A DNA stretch of 64,000 nt from Pohlia nutans. Lineage: Eukaryota; Streptophyta; Bryopsida; Bryales; Mniaceae. Numbering within the stretch: the stretch's first letter is position 1; each line of letters begins with the position of its first letter. The notes below the pieces were generated by a model. That model was not told the origin of the DNA, made no database searches, and saw only the letters and a program-made list of their open reading frames with translations. Positions 44,060 to 56,339 of this stretch are shown one piece after another. A program made the translations under genes and the position numbers. Location: assembly GCA_022496805.1 (NCBI GenBank), contig CM040106.1, positions 5,208,001 through 5,272,000 of the forward strand, in the 5' to 3' direction.

Positions 44060-45102
44060 TTAATCTGCCCTGTAATCAGAATCTCCTTTCACCTCTGCTC
44101 CGCTACTGTCCTCTGGATCATATGAATCGTCGTCACTGTGAGAATAATACTCGTTTCCCTTTCTCTCCTTCTTTGCTGGTTGGATACTCTTCATTTTCCG
44201 CGTAGATCCACTTGCGTCAAGGGGGGTTTTAACTTGTCTTGGCTTTGGCGGAGAAGCAGCAAATGGTTGCATGAGCCTTTTTCGTTTAGCGTTGCCGTTT
44301 GCTGTTGGGCCAAATTTCTCTCCACTCGATGATATATGTTTCGGGCCCACAAATGTCTCCTTCACCGTTCTCTTCTCCATTGGGCATTGATTGTGCCTTG
44401 GAAGCACACCAGAAGGCTTTTTTATTATAGCTATTGATATAGGCAAATTTTCGTCGCTTTCCGAATCTGCATCCGATTCTCTCACTCGTTTATGCACTGC
44501 TTTGGAAAGGGATACCAATGCCGTTGAAGATGCAAGTGGAACTCTAAGTGTTGGTGTTTTAGAATTATCAAATAAGGCTCTAGATGCAAGGGTGGTCCTC
44601 TGCATATGGTCTTCAAGACGAGGTCCACGAAGAGAATCTCTCTCTACAAACTTCAACGGACTTTTACTAATTGGACCAAATTCTTCCTCTATGCCTTTCC
44701 ATTTGGAGTGACCATTGTGCACCATTGTGGCCTTTTGCCCCGGAGAAAGCTCCAACTCATAATCTTTGGGGTCTTTCAAAACACCCTCATGCACGATGTC
44801 AATCCTTGTACCACCATCTTCACCACGTTTGTTCCCCTCTTCTTCACCCAACTCCGGAATTGAATTGTTCTCTTCTTGACATTCACACCGGTATCGTCGG
44901 CATTTGATGCTTGCACGTGACTGCCCTCCTCTCCATCCTCAGCAAACTCGTATACATCGTGGCTTGATCGACCAAATCTTGGTGGAGAGGATTCATGCCT
45001 TTGTGGAGAGAGTTGATCACTCCAATCGTCAAGAGGTACATCAGCCCAGCGATCATCGTCTGATGCATGATTACCCACCCAATCGCCTCTATCATCTCTA
45101 TC
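44060..45102 (-). pseudogene. Highly charged nuclear-type protein, cut by CACTA insertion
   Basis: Two frames. The upstream one, from 45,102, reads DRDDRGDWVGNHASDDDRWA and HDVYEFAEDGEEGSH. Near 44,860 it shifts (frameshift or unseen intron) into EENNSIPELGEEEGNKRGED, KDYELELSPGQKATMVHNGH, KSPLKFVERDSLRGPRLEDH, VHKRVRESDADSESDENLP, NAKRKRLMQPFAASPPKPRQ, and ends EVKGDSDYRAD at 44060. Clusters KRKR and KKERK look like nuclear localisation signals; Ser/Asp runs look like phosphorylation-rich disorder. The YEF-acidic segment is weakly like DAYEFPSDSSEHEED in the accessory ORF at 55865, so this may be a remnant of another CACTA element. The 5' end lies beyond the inserted element, outside the window. 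Confidence 0.4.
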
Positions 45103-45119
45103 CACTACTAGAAAACTGT

Positions 45120-45700
45120 GACCAGAATAACAGATTTTCAACAGATTTCTGTTCCCTTTAGCAGAGGCGGTCATGACTGGACCTATTCAGCAGGCACGTG
45201 TTAGGGTCCCAACGAAAGGTACAGAATTTCTGTTGGATTTTATACACCTCTTCTGCATCGAGCAATCAATGAGGTGTCAAGCAAATTATGCTGATGTGGC
45301 GATGTAAATATCTGAACTCTGCGTGGTAGTTCTGTGGTATTACATTACCCCTCTGCTTGGTAGTTCTGTGATGTTACATTACGCCTGTCATTTCTGTGGT
45401 GGCAGAAATTACTAGGCAAGCGTTTGAGGACTGCCATAGTAATTTCATTTTGACCAGGCATTTTGACGGTAATGGAAAATTGACATATACCTCAATGTAC
45501 ACATTTTAATGTATATCCATATTTTTACATATGGAAGTTCACAGTAACTGGTGTCTAACAGTAAATGGTGATTCACCGAAAATGGGTAAATATTTTCACA
45601 TCAGAGTACATCGTGTCCAAGAATTGCACGTCATTGTCACAACGTAAAATGTTTGTTTCCGATCCGTCATTCACTTCCTTTGCACCTATACAGTAATAAC
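45120..45700. repeat. Left subterminal repeats of the large CACTA element
   Basis: Repeated motifs including AACAGATTTCTGTTCC, AGAATTTCTGTTGG, GTAGTTCTGTGGTATTACAT, GTAGTTCTGTGATGTTACAT and GGCAGAAATTAC. Presumed TNPA binding sites by analogy with En/Spm. Confidence 0.6.
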
Positions 45701-47898
45701 AGGTCTATGTAGTAACATCTGCACACCCTGTTAATTTTACGTTCCTCTTTTGTTGTAGTCCAACAACGTATGTATGCTGACATACATGACGTATATAATT
45801 TCAACACAATTTATGGATTCATTTACGGCATGATGGCATTTACTGTCACATACTAATTATTTTCGAAAACAACAAACAACATAATCAAGTTTTACAGTGT
45901 TTGCACACATAGTGTCACAAATTACGGTAGTTCTTTGTACCCGGCACTCCACTTCTGTCTGAACCAAAACAACTCTGTCATGTAGATTCAGTCTACCTCC
46001 ACCTTCAATCACATCATGACAAATATTCTGCCTCCAGTACAGTGTGAACACTAATTGAAGTGACAGATTCATGACACTCTCTAATTTTTCAACCTCTCTA
46101 AATGCCATAGTCCCGAATACATGGTGGATCATACGATCACGTGCTATACTGTGGAGAAATTTGTCATGTACATATCAAGTACGGGTTCAGTGGTTCGGGG
46201 TTAAACCAATACATGATAGAGAGAGTTAAGCATAACCATGCTGAGTTTTAATACATACTTATACCAGAAATATTTCATATGTGTCGGACAGATCATACTA
46301 TGTTATGGAAAACAAATCCTCAGAAATCCATAATTTTTCAAAGTATGATAACATAAACCTCTCTGTGAGTAACCAAACGGTAATATGACATCCCATCATA
46401 TGAAAGTGACCTACATCAAAACAGTCCTCTCCCGTATATATCATCATTGTCACATGGTAAATTTACTACTTGATACGAAATGAAATACATATTTCATTCG
46501 TTATCATCCGAACTTTCACCAACGTCCCTATCAAACATAATCGCTTCTTCTTGTACAACTTCATTCAGAATTTCATTTAGTGCAATAGTTCTACTTGTGG
46601 GAAGAGGGTCGGGATCACTTTCGGGTATCATCTCTGGTGCACGTAGGCCTGGAAAATCTCCATCCGAACCCATGGCAAACAATTAAGCTTCCTCTTCTTC
46701 CGCCATCTTGCTGTCGATTCTACGTCCCCGAACTTCTGTGCGTAGTACTACCTTCCACCCGGGTTCTTCCCCCTCATCTGAAAAGAAAACTTGATCACAA
46801 TGGATGGGGAAAACAAAAGATTCGTAGCCGTATGGAACCACTGTTGTGAAGTTTGCTACAGTAAATCCCCATTCATCCTTTTTTACGGTGGTTGTCCTTC
46901 CCCGGTAGTTAGCCTTCATCCAATCACAAACAAGGACCACGGTGCAATGACCTCCATAATTGAGCTCCAAGATTTCCAATATCTGCCCAATGTACTCCAA
47001 GTTAGCATCAACTACGTTCTCATCTCGCCGCCCTGATCGGCATGGTCTACGAAATATTGCAGTCACACCTCAATCACACGTTTTTGTTACGCTCTCTTCT
47101 ACACTTTTAACCCGGTAGTGATACCCGTATGCATACATGCTCTTGTACCTCATTGCTTGTAAGGCTGGGAGTTTTGAAGAGTCCTCTACGTCCTGAGGGA
47201 TGTCAGTTCCTTCCCGTTTTCTGCATTCAATTTCTTCTCTGATCCAATCTGAAAATGCGGGCAACTCATTCAGTTCATCAGGAAATGGTGCCGCCCTCCT
47301 TGCATTTCTCCTGGGATGCATCCTACGGAACTCAGCTCTTGCAATGCTTTGTTCTTGCCACAGTTCCTCATATCTCCTGCACAATAATACATCACGTTAT
47401 TTCAGAAATTGTTAACTTCAGATTGCAATATCCTCTTCCCTTCTGGTTTTATAAGGGTTATAGTAATCAAAATTCCAGAACTTTTTTTCTGTTCCATTAC
47501 AATTTAGGGTACAAAAACCATAATCCTCACACAATCAAATAAGTGGTAATGCATCCATTAGAATCATGGACTTCAGCTATTTAATCCAAAGCCTGCGACT
47601 TGGGCTGCTACACTTCGCTCCCACACTTTCTCACGGTGAGGCTCTGGGTTTTTTTGTTCCGTTATTCCTCAACGTTACCCCATCCTACATACATAAAAAA
47701 TTTCATTGATTTACCTGCCTACTGTGCTCCAAACACCCATACCTAGCCACTGTATGACATAGCAGGGGGATTATGTGAAGTTCACATGGTATAATCAAGA
47801 AGTGTTGTCTTCCATGTCATGTCTTTGAATTGATTTAATTCAATTTTATGTACACTGCACACCTACATCGTGTCCTTCCAATTATCCATGCTCCTTAA

Positions 47899-48435
47899 CT
47901 CCTACAGGTCCTCACCTCTTTGGTAAAATTCAAAGCACTATAATTTGCATACTTGAAATATCACATTGCATGATTCATAATTTTCCATAGACAGTCATGA
48001 ACATTATGAATGTCAGACAAATATTTAAACATGATTGGAACATATTTTCAATATTTACAAATTTTACATGTAAACAACGTAAAAATTCAAAATAATTTTT
48101 TTTTCTCATATTTTATATCAAAAAATATATATGTTGGAGAAAAATTAATATGTTCTTGATTAAATAATTGAAAGTCAAGCATTTTAAACTAAGCTATGAT
48201 TGGAGCATTTATAGAAAACCCTCAGTATTTTTGGCTTCCAATAATCACATTTACCTTCGGTGAAGTTATTTCAAATGAAGTATATTCTCCAATCCAATCA
48301 CATTTGTCAACATATGTATCATATCTTCACTTAAGCAGCTACTGAAAAAAGCAACCACAACTAAACAAAATTCATTCATTTTCAAGGCGTCTGACCAAAA
48401 ACCCACCATAATATGGTTCCTTCGGCACTTAGGGG
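47899..48435. mobile_element. TTAA-type MITE, 537 bp, in a TNPD intron
   Basis: Left flank TTAA (47895-47898), right flank TTAG (48436-48439). Termini CTCCTACAGGTCCTCACC and, reverse-complemented, CCCCTAAGTGCCGAAGG. Same family as 50798-51337, opposite orientation. Confidence 0.7.
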
Positions 48436-50309
48436 TTAGTGAAGCGCATTTAATGTATATAGGGTGTCATAGAATGCTTAGACAAATATACCTTGTCCAA
48501 TGATGTGTGCAACACTAAAACATTCTCCCTGTCCTTATTCATCATGAAATTGTTTCGATTCGAGGCATTCTTTTTTCTGGTAGCTTACCATGTCCCCTCC
48601 ATTGCTATTACAAGTCTACTGTTATTTTCTGTTGTACACATTGGAAATATTTAAGAAATATAAAAGAAGCACTTTTGTTTCTCCCTAATTACAAGAGTGT
48701 TGTTTTATACATTAGGCTCATGTATGTGTGAGCCCATCGAAAATGAAACAGGTATGTAGGTTATAGTTAGGTTCATGTTTGTGTAATCATATCAAAAAGG
48801 ATTATATTATCGAAAAAATTTGACATCAGTTTCTGTTGCACTGTTTTACCCAAAATTTCGATAACTACTGTTTCCAAAGTGTTTTTCAGAATAAACAATA
48901 TTACAATCAAACATCCATATAATGCCAAAAATTCACTACACCTAGAGTACCACATTCTAACCCATCCCAACAAAACTCCATCCACATATTGTCAATATCT
49001 AAAGTGTACAACAATTTCAAAATAATTTTTCATTCTGTGTCTCTACATTATTTTACGTCACATTCCCATGAGAGCATTATGCATTCTAACAACTGCTCAC
49101 ATTACAGCTGACTTGTTTTTTATATTTTCAATAACCACAATGGCTATGGTAAATTAACCTACACACAATCGCTTCACATACTCATTATCAGTTCAAAGTA
49201 GAAATGGTATTCCATGCAGTCCAGCAGTAGAGAATACCAAGACACCTTCTAAACAGGTTTTGCGGTTCGCCTAGTGGAATCACATCATCCTAACTTGTGG
49301 TTTGTTACCCCAGAACTGTGCTTTCCTGATGTCCCATCGACTGACTTCCTTTAGCTGTTATTATATGAACAACAATGCCTACCATTATGAACTTGAGTGG
49401 AAGAAAACACTCATTGTCGGTACGGTTCCATGGGCGCGGAATTGCCCAAGAAAAATTCATGAATTGCTGCCCTCAGTTCCTCAGACAGTACCTTCGGCTT
49501 CCCTTTACCCTCCAGAATCTCGTCGACCATGGATGGTTCCTCTTTGTCGTCCCAAACCCTCCGAGTGGTAATATTGTACTCCGACATGTACTCCGTAATG
49601 AAACCGAGCGCTTGCTCTACTTGATACCCTTGGGCAATGCTCCCTTCCGGTTTCGCAAGATTTCTGACGAATCCCTTCACTGCTTTGAAATATCTCTCGA
49701 ATGGGTATATCCATCTAGTATGTACCGGGCCACACAAAAAAATCTCTTGGACTAAATGGTACAGTAGGTGAGACATTATGTCAAAAAAGGCGGGTGACAT
49801 CTCCTTTTCAAGCATGCACATAGTCTCGGCATAGTCTGCCAACATTTGTTCTTTCTCTGCACCATTAACTGTCTTTGCACATATTTTGCGGAAAATTTGA
49901 CTCAAACGAATTATCGCACCTGCTAGAGCCTTGTTCGAAATTTTTCTAAAGGATAGAGGAAGAACCTATTGCATTAGGACGTGGTAGTCGTGTGATTTCA
50001 AACCACTAAGCTTGCCTTTGTTGATTTTGGTGTGGAGGCTGCAACATAATTAGTTGGAGTTCGCAATGACTTCAACACTCTTAGGACTCTTGCCTTATCG
50101 TCCGCTGACAGCACATAGGAGGCGTCGGGTATATAAAAGCGATCACGATTCGGTCCCGCTGCTTGCAAATGTAGATGGGGTCTGATTCCCCGTGCTTGTA
50201 TGTCAGCTCTGACAAAGGGTTTGTCCTTCTCCCCAAATGTTGTTGTCAAAATATTTTCACATAGGATTTTTTTGCAATGCATTACATCGAGCACATGTTG
50301 CACGGGTAA

Positions 50310-51715
50310 GTCCTGTCCATGTCAACATCGAGGTACTTATTATGAACAACTTTTACAGGAATAAACTTCTTACTCCGCTGGCTTTGCCACATGTTTACTC
50401 AACCATGTCACGTTGTCTCAATTGTTCAAAATGCATGCCAACATACAAAATTCAATTTCCATAACATATTATTGCACATCATTTCAATTGGCATTATATA
50501 ACACATGAAACTTAATGCCAAATAAATCCAGACATGACTAAAATCACAGCACTTTCACAATATCTTCCTTCCCCTCATTAAATTCCCAGCACTTTCACTC
50601 AGGTTTTATAGTAACTTAAATGATATTTTAAGTCACCTCATGCACAATTACAATCCTTTTTTGTGACAATCACCACTGCTGTTCAATTCATCAAACACAA
50701 CCTTTGTCGGGGTCCAATTCGTACTAATGAGTGGAAAAACACGTATGGGACTGCTTACTAACTCTCACTACCACGACTAAAATGCGCACCTTATTAACCC
50801 CTCAAGAACCAATCAATCATATTATGCTTCATTTTGGGTCAAAGGCGGACAAAAATCAATTGTCTTAGCTTTATTGTAGTTGGTGTTCACATTAGATGTT
50901 TAAGGAAAGTTATGATACATCAATCAACCGTTGGGATTGGAGAATAAATTTCATTTCAAGGCAATTGCCCTGTTGATAACTATGAATTTTCAAAGTCCAA
51001 AATACAAATGGCTTGTCTAAAGATTCTTCAATCATAAATCTCTTTTACTTTCTTCACCTTCAAATAATTTCTCCATGTAAAAATAATTTTTCTGTACCTT
51101 AAATTTAATTTATGCTATTAAATTTCACCCAAAACATATTTATTTTAAAAGTTTGCCTTGTTCACATCATACAATTTGTAAATATTCAATATATCTTCCA
51201 ATGAAGTTTAAAAATATGTCATACCTTCATAATGCAAATGATTATCTCTTAAAAGCTATATATCATTCAGTGAGATATTTAAAGTATCAATCATATATTG
51301 CTTTGACTTTTACAAAACAGGTGAGGACCTATAGGGGTTAACATAACACTCCTTATGTTGTTTCGTTTTCGTGCCAATGAAAAATGAAACACATAAATGA
51401 AAAAAAATAATTAATCACTTGCACTTTGTAACAAGTTACATTCTTGCATTTCTACACTTTACTGTGACATACAAGATTTTAAGTGCATGGATTTTAGTAT
51501 TATACGTTTCTTTTTACAATGACTGTTTTAGTCCATTGTTGATTTCATATAAATCAGATTTCATCCCTTCTTTTGCCAGCATGATTCAATCATTGCATAT
51601 GTCCACACGGACTGCACATTCTGACCATCTACTCATACTCAGGGAAACCACAGTCTTCGTGGTAAACATGCCTTTTTAACAGAAAATAGTACTACAGATG
51701 ATACTGAATACTTAC
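50310..51715 (-). other. Large tnp2 intron
   Basis: Separates the FFDLPYW and HVLDVMHCKK blocks, which are adjacent in CACTA transposases. Donor after DLPYWK at about 51,717. Holds a MITE. Confidence 0.6.
50798..51337. mobile_element. TTAA-type MITE, 540 bp, in the tnp2 intron
   Basis: TTAA at 50794-50797 and 51338-51341. Termini CCCCTCAAGAACCAATC and, reverse-complemented, CCCCTATAGGTCCTCACC. The second terminus matches the left end of the MITE at 47899. Confidence 0.8.
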
Positions 51716-54622
51716 CTTCCAGTACGGTAAATCGAAAAAAATACTACGCCACTTCACCCCGTGGAATTTTACTGGATCAGCGTTTGAATTCTCGACTCCC
51801 CCCACTGCAAGAAATTTTGTCCGCTCTGTCCCCCATCGTAACACTTCCTCTCCTGTTGGTCTATCAGGACCCTCTTCAAATTCATGGTGATTATTGAATG
51901 CTGCCCTTGCTCTTCGAAACCTATGATCTGACTCTAGATATCGTCGACCGCCTAGAAAAATCATCTTGCTCAACAATTAGGCATGCTCGGCACAAGTTCC
52001 CAAGCTACAAAGTGGACAACCTTTGTAGCCATGGACTTGTTGTCCGGGGAGTAGACCATAAGCTGGAAAATCGTTAACTGTCCAGATTAACATCGCTCTT
52101 AAAGTGAAGCATCTATTCCCTTCCGGCATTGACATGTTTAAAGCTGGGACTCCCTCCCATAGTTTTTGCAAGTCTCTTATTATAGGTGCTAAGTAGACAT
52201 CAGTGTTCTCTACTATAGGGGATTTTGGGCCTGGAATGAGAAGAGCTAATGATATGAAAAATTTCTTCATTAATAGCCATGGCAGAAGATTGTATATCGT
52301 TATCAACAAGACCCAGGTTGAGTGCTTGATCGCATTGTTTTTGTATGGAATTATGCCATCTTCAACTAGTCCTAGCCTGAGGTTTGTGCGAACACTAGAA
52401 AACTCTGGCTCATTCCAGTCAATGGCCCTCCATTGCTCACTATCCACCACAGATCTCATTAACCCCCCTCGGGATCTATGCAAATCGTACCATGTCATGT
52501 GTTTGGCTACCTCTCGAGACTTGTACAGTCTCTGTAAATGTTTAATAACATCAAAATACTGTGCTACACGCTACGGAACATTGTTTGACCCGGGTATATA
52601 TCTTTTCTGCTGGCATGAAGGACAACTGTCTAGCTCTTCGTTATCTCCTTCGTACAAGACATGGCCATCAGGACAACAATGGACTTGTCTATGCTTTAAG
52701 CCCAGCTTCATTAATAATGATTTTATCTCATAGGCAGTACGGGGGAATTTGTTTGATGTAGGTAGTAAATCACCGGCTATCCATGACAGTAGTGCATCTA
52801 GAAACGTGTGTGGGACTGAGTACAAGGTGCAAAGAGAAAATAACACAATGGCGCATTGCAGTCGGTTTTGACTGCTTCCTTCGTATACTGTCTCGGTTGA
52901 TTCATGTATCAGATGTTCCAGGTTGCCATTGATTATCATCCTCACCCATGGCAGCATCCATACCTGCTTCATCTCTGTCGTTGTTGCTGTTGGTGTGGAT
53001 CTCATCTACACAAGCGAATGCATCCCTAGCCATGGTTTCAACGTCCACCGCTGCTCTCCTTGACCAAGTAAATCTTTCGTCTGTGTTATGGTGTCTTCGT
53101 CTGCGATATTGCTCTCCATCTTGCTTAGGGACCATAGTAGGACCTCGAACATTTTGGCCATCCACCGTCTGAGCAGTAAAGTCACAAATCAGTACATTGA
53201 AATTGGACACTCAGTCACAACCCTAGTACCATACATGTTATAGTTTCATTTTGCTGCAATACCGGACATCACCGCAGTCCTCAATTTCTATATCGCGTAG
53301 GTTTAAAAAATGTACTCAGGACATGACGGTCAATGATTTTTGTGTACATACCATGACGGGGTATATCAAATACGGGTCTCGACCATAGGCACAGTGGTGT
53401 CTTGCAACGGTCTCGACTTTCTTTATACGAGCGCCTCTGCAGCGGTTGCATGCGCATGGGTATTCTGGCAAACCCATCCTATGCGCTATTGATCGCTCAA
53501 TGTGATAGGCCGTACTGTGCCGTCGCCGCATTTTGCACCTTTGGAGCGCTTTTCTGCAGTTCCGAGTTTTCCATACATTGATTAAGTGAAAGTGACTTCG
53601 AAATTAGAACCACGGAATAATTTACAGACCACATCCTTCTCCCATGCAACAATGAACTCCACAATGAGTACATGCATGTCGCTGACATAATACAGTCCGC
53701 GCTCTTGCAGCGCATGGCGGTTTCATATCCATATACATGACAAAACAATATTCAGATGAATGTATATTACGTAAGTGTGCTGTGATTCTACGTCATACTT
53801 GCATTGTTCAATATGTTGAATATTATACTTCACACCGTTTCTTATATTGTTGAATATATCACATATCTGAACTATACGGAAAGACTGGATGTGTGATGCT
53901 TGTTCATAAGTATTTTGTTTATAAAAGTAAGCAGAATCCTATGACATACTAAATAATTCCTTGTAATGTGCAACCTGACAATGGCAACGACGCTGTAATA
54001 TTTCTAATGTTTGTAATAAAATTACTGACAAGCGTGAACTAATCAACCTAAGTTTCCGTGTTCATCCACGAGACTGGGGTAAAACGTAGCACACTTTCTC
54101 TGATATGAACAGTACATACTACGTGTCTGACAGCTGCATCAGTCGAGAACGCTGCACTAAAATAAGCTGAACATCCAATGTTTCAGAGCAGCATGTACTG
54201 CACTTTTATTGGAGAACTTAATCAATGTATGTGCATTTACTCCCACACCTCTGCTAATCCTTATCGCATTCTGCAGGTGCTGAAACCCTCTGCAGCAATA
54301 TAGATAATACATTAACCAATCATTCTTAGTTTTGACATTGATCAATGCATTCTACAAAAGAAAAGAAACGTACATATACCGTCGCGTACTGTCTGTTTAC
54401 TTCAATACACCCAACAAAATAGTATTTCATTGCAACTGAAAAACTAAACAGCAGAGCACAGTCCAAAACAAATACATAGCGTTTCCATATGATGATGTAG
54501 AAATACAAGTGGAGAAAAAATTCAAACCAAAATCATTGAACACAGCATTGATGCTGGACATAAATTTCAACATCTGTCATATTCAAGAGACTATTATACG
54601 GTATTTGCAGAAGTGCAGAATT

Positions 54623-54991
54623 CTAACCAATTATGTCTGCAAGATCGACAGGATCTTCATCTATCAAAAGTTGCGACAACTGCTGCAGATCTTTCACTTT
54701 CCGCTGTACAATGAGTGACTGATCTAGTATATTGCGTGACTGTTCTAGTAGTTGAAGTAGTTGTAGTCTTTGTTCTAGCTTAATCTTGTTGGACCGAAAA
54801 GTTAAAGACTTTGTCCTCACATAACGTGTAGGTTTCACTACCGTGCCCAATGGCTGACAATCCTTGGACAAATTTTCTGTGTCCTGTGAAAAATGAGAAG
54901 GACTCTGACAACGTCCACTATGCACAGGCCTTTTGCCAACGCTCTCCGTACCCATAGTGAGGTCCTCCTCTAATTGGCGCACCATGTCCAT
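54623..54991 (-). CDS. Coiled-coil accessory ORF of the large CACTA element
   Basis: A 122-codon frame from ATG 54991 (MDMVRQLEEDLTMG) with a basic Thr/Ser middle (KPTRYVRTKSLTFRS) and a C-terminal amphipathic run KLEQRLQLLQLLEQSRNILD followed by KVKDLQQLSQLLIDEDPVDL. Leu/Gln heptads predict a dimerising coiled coil. It lies between the divergent TNPD and TNPA genes and has no stops over its length. It could be an exon of a longer minus-strand gene together with 55865-56338. Not recognised as a known family. Confidence 0.45.
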   Translation of the reverse strand: MDMVRQLEEDLTMGTESVGKRPVHSGRCQSPSHFSQDTENLSKDCQPLGTVVKPTRYVRTKSLTFRSNKIKLEQRLQLLQLLEQSRNILDQSLIVQRKVKDLQQLSQLLIDEDPVDLADIIG

Positions 54992-55864
54992 GACCTATGT
55001 GTACTTTAATCCTACAAGATGTATTTCATGTTAGCTGCATAGAAGTTCCTCACTACTAAAAATTCCGCATTTGCATGGAAAATTACAAGCTGTACATGTT
55101 CACATAAGGAGTGAACATGGAATTAGTAACGGACTGGACTATGGCTATAAATCGGGTTTAGGGTAAACATAACTCGGTGCATAAACTACAGACATGGACT
55201 AGGATGCGAGTAGTGAAAAATACATCAGTCATTCACTGATTCAGGAATGTTTCTAATACTACTTCACAATGTTATTGACTTCGTTCTAATAAATTGGTAT
55301 CATGAATTCCCATAGACAATTGGAATGTAATTACCATGCAGGTGAAGAAGTAGTGCCCATAAACATTAAATATCCAAAATCTTTTAACTTCACCCGTGCA
55401 ATGGAGTGGCGTACAAAACTACCGTGGTATTTTGGTTGGGAATGACAATATCTCTAAAAAATTCTTTCACAATGTACATGTACGTGTCTTATGCCAAATT
55501 GATTTTAAGATACAAAACCCGAGAATGAATGCAGATTTGGGTGAACAATCTCATAGAATTCTTACACTTCAACTTCATGTGGGAGAATCAGTGGGGATGG
55601 CGGGTAAGTTTACCTCAAGATGAAGGCGTCCTCAAGATGAATGCCGCAGAATTCAACGACTCTGGAAGCAGGAGAATGCCAGCTGCAGGGATAGAAACAC
55701 AAATTTTTGCATTTGAAGTATTGGAAATATTGGGCAAGAATTACAAAGGAGCCGTTGCAATATAAAATTCATTTATACTGTTACAGAATATTTGCATAGT
55801 AAAGAAACATTCATGAAGTGCGTATTCAACCACCACCATGTAGCACATGCACTCACATAATGGT

Positions 55865-56338
55865 CTATAAACGCCTAAGTTTTCTAAAACATTGCACATC
55901 TATGTCATTGGAGTGTGCACTATCAGGGTCCAGAAAGCTGTCCTCTTCATGTTCGGAACTATCACTAGGAAACTCGTAAGCGTCATTTGTACTACTGTAT
56001 CCACCATTCAACAATGCTTTCTGACCCTTTCTCTTCTCCGGATGATCACACAAGCAAAATTCTGGGGGAAAAATGGGTACACATTGTGGCTCATGGCGAC
56101 ATGCCAGACGTTTTTTTCGGATTCTGTCATCCAATGACAATCCATGTCTGGGTAAAAGGAGCCTACAATCGCACGAAGGCGTTCTAACCCAACGCAGTAT
56201 TATACATCTTAGACATTTGCAGTCATCACAGATGTGGCGATGATTTCCAAGGATGTACAAGCTGGTGACATATTCCCAGGATGTGAACCTATGCAAGGAA
56301 TACGAGAGCTTGGTATAACTAGAGGAATCTGATGTCAT
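55865..56338 (-). CDS. Cys/His-rich accessory ORF of the large CACTA element
   Basis: A 157-codon frame from ATG 56338 (MTSDSSSYTKLSYSLHRFTS). Central Cys cluster HICDDCKCLRCIIL...CDCR and, 30 residues on, ACRHEPQC...EFCLCDH suggest one or two zinc-binding sites. A basic stretch (DDRIRKKR) and an acidic, Ser-rich tail (YEFPSDSSEHEEDSFLDPD) end with a basic FRKLRRL. Gene position between TNPD and TNPA suggests an element-encoded cofactor or the N-terminal zinc exon of TNPD. The YEF-acidic part recalls the charged ORF at 44776-45102. I do not recognise the family. Confidence 0.45.
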   Translation of the reverse strand: MTSDSSSYTKLSYSLHRFTSWEYVTSLYILGNHRHICDDCKCLRCIILRWVRTPSCDCRLLLPRHGLSLDDRIRKKRLACRHEPQCVPIFPPEFCLCDHPEKRKGQKALLNGGYSSTNDAYEFPSDSSEHEEDSFLDPDSAHSNDIDVQCFRKLRRL

Positions 56339-56339
56339 A

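Larger units (their letters stand above)
46494..53745 (-). pseudogene. CACTA transposase TNPD (tnp2 + DUF4218 + DUF4216)
   Basis: Exons read leftwards: 53,723-53,630 Cys-rich start (MKPPCAARARTVLCQRHACT, HCGVHCC); 53,558-53,350 PCACNRCRGARIKKVETVAR and HHCAYGRDPYLIYPVM, resembling the transposase-associated domain; 53,173-51,717 tnp2 core (RTAYEIKSLLMKLGLKHRQV, HCCPDGHVLYEGDNEELDSC, PSCQQKRYIPGS, FDVIKHLQRLYKS, then VNDFPAYGLLPGQQVHGYKG, CPLC and FFDLPYW); 50,303-49,411 HVLDVMHCKKILCENIL, SGLKSHDYHVLMQ, then DUF4218 (KEMSPAFFDIMSHLLYHLVQ, CGPVHTRWIYPFERYFKAVK, AKPEGSIAQGY); 47,377-46,494 DUF4216 (CTVVLVCDWMKANYRG, DEWGFTVANF, DQVFFSDEGEEPGWKVVLRT) plus DFPGL and an acidic tail. Defects: frameshift near 52,925, TAG at 52571, TAA at 51977, frameshift near 50,040, TAG about 49,970, TGA at 47067, TAA at 46683. 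The domain set is complete but the gene is broken. Confidence 0.85.
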
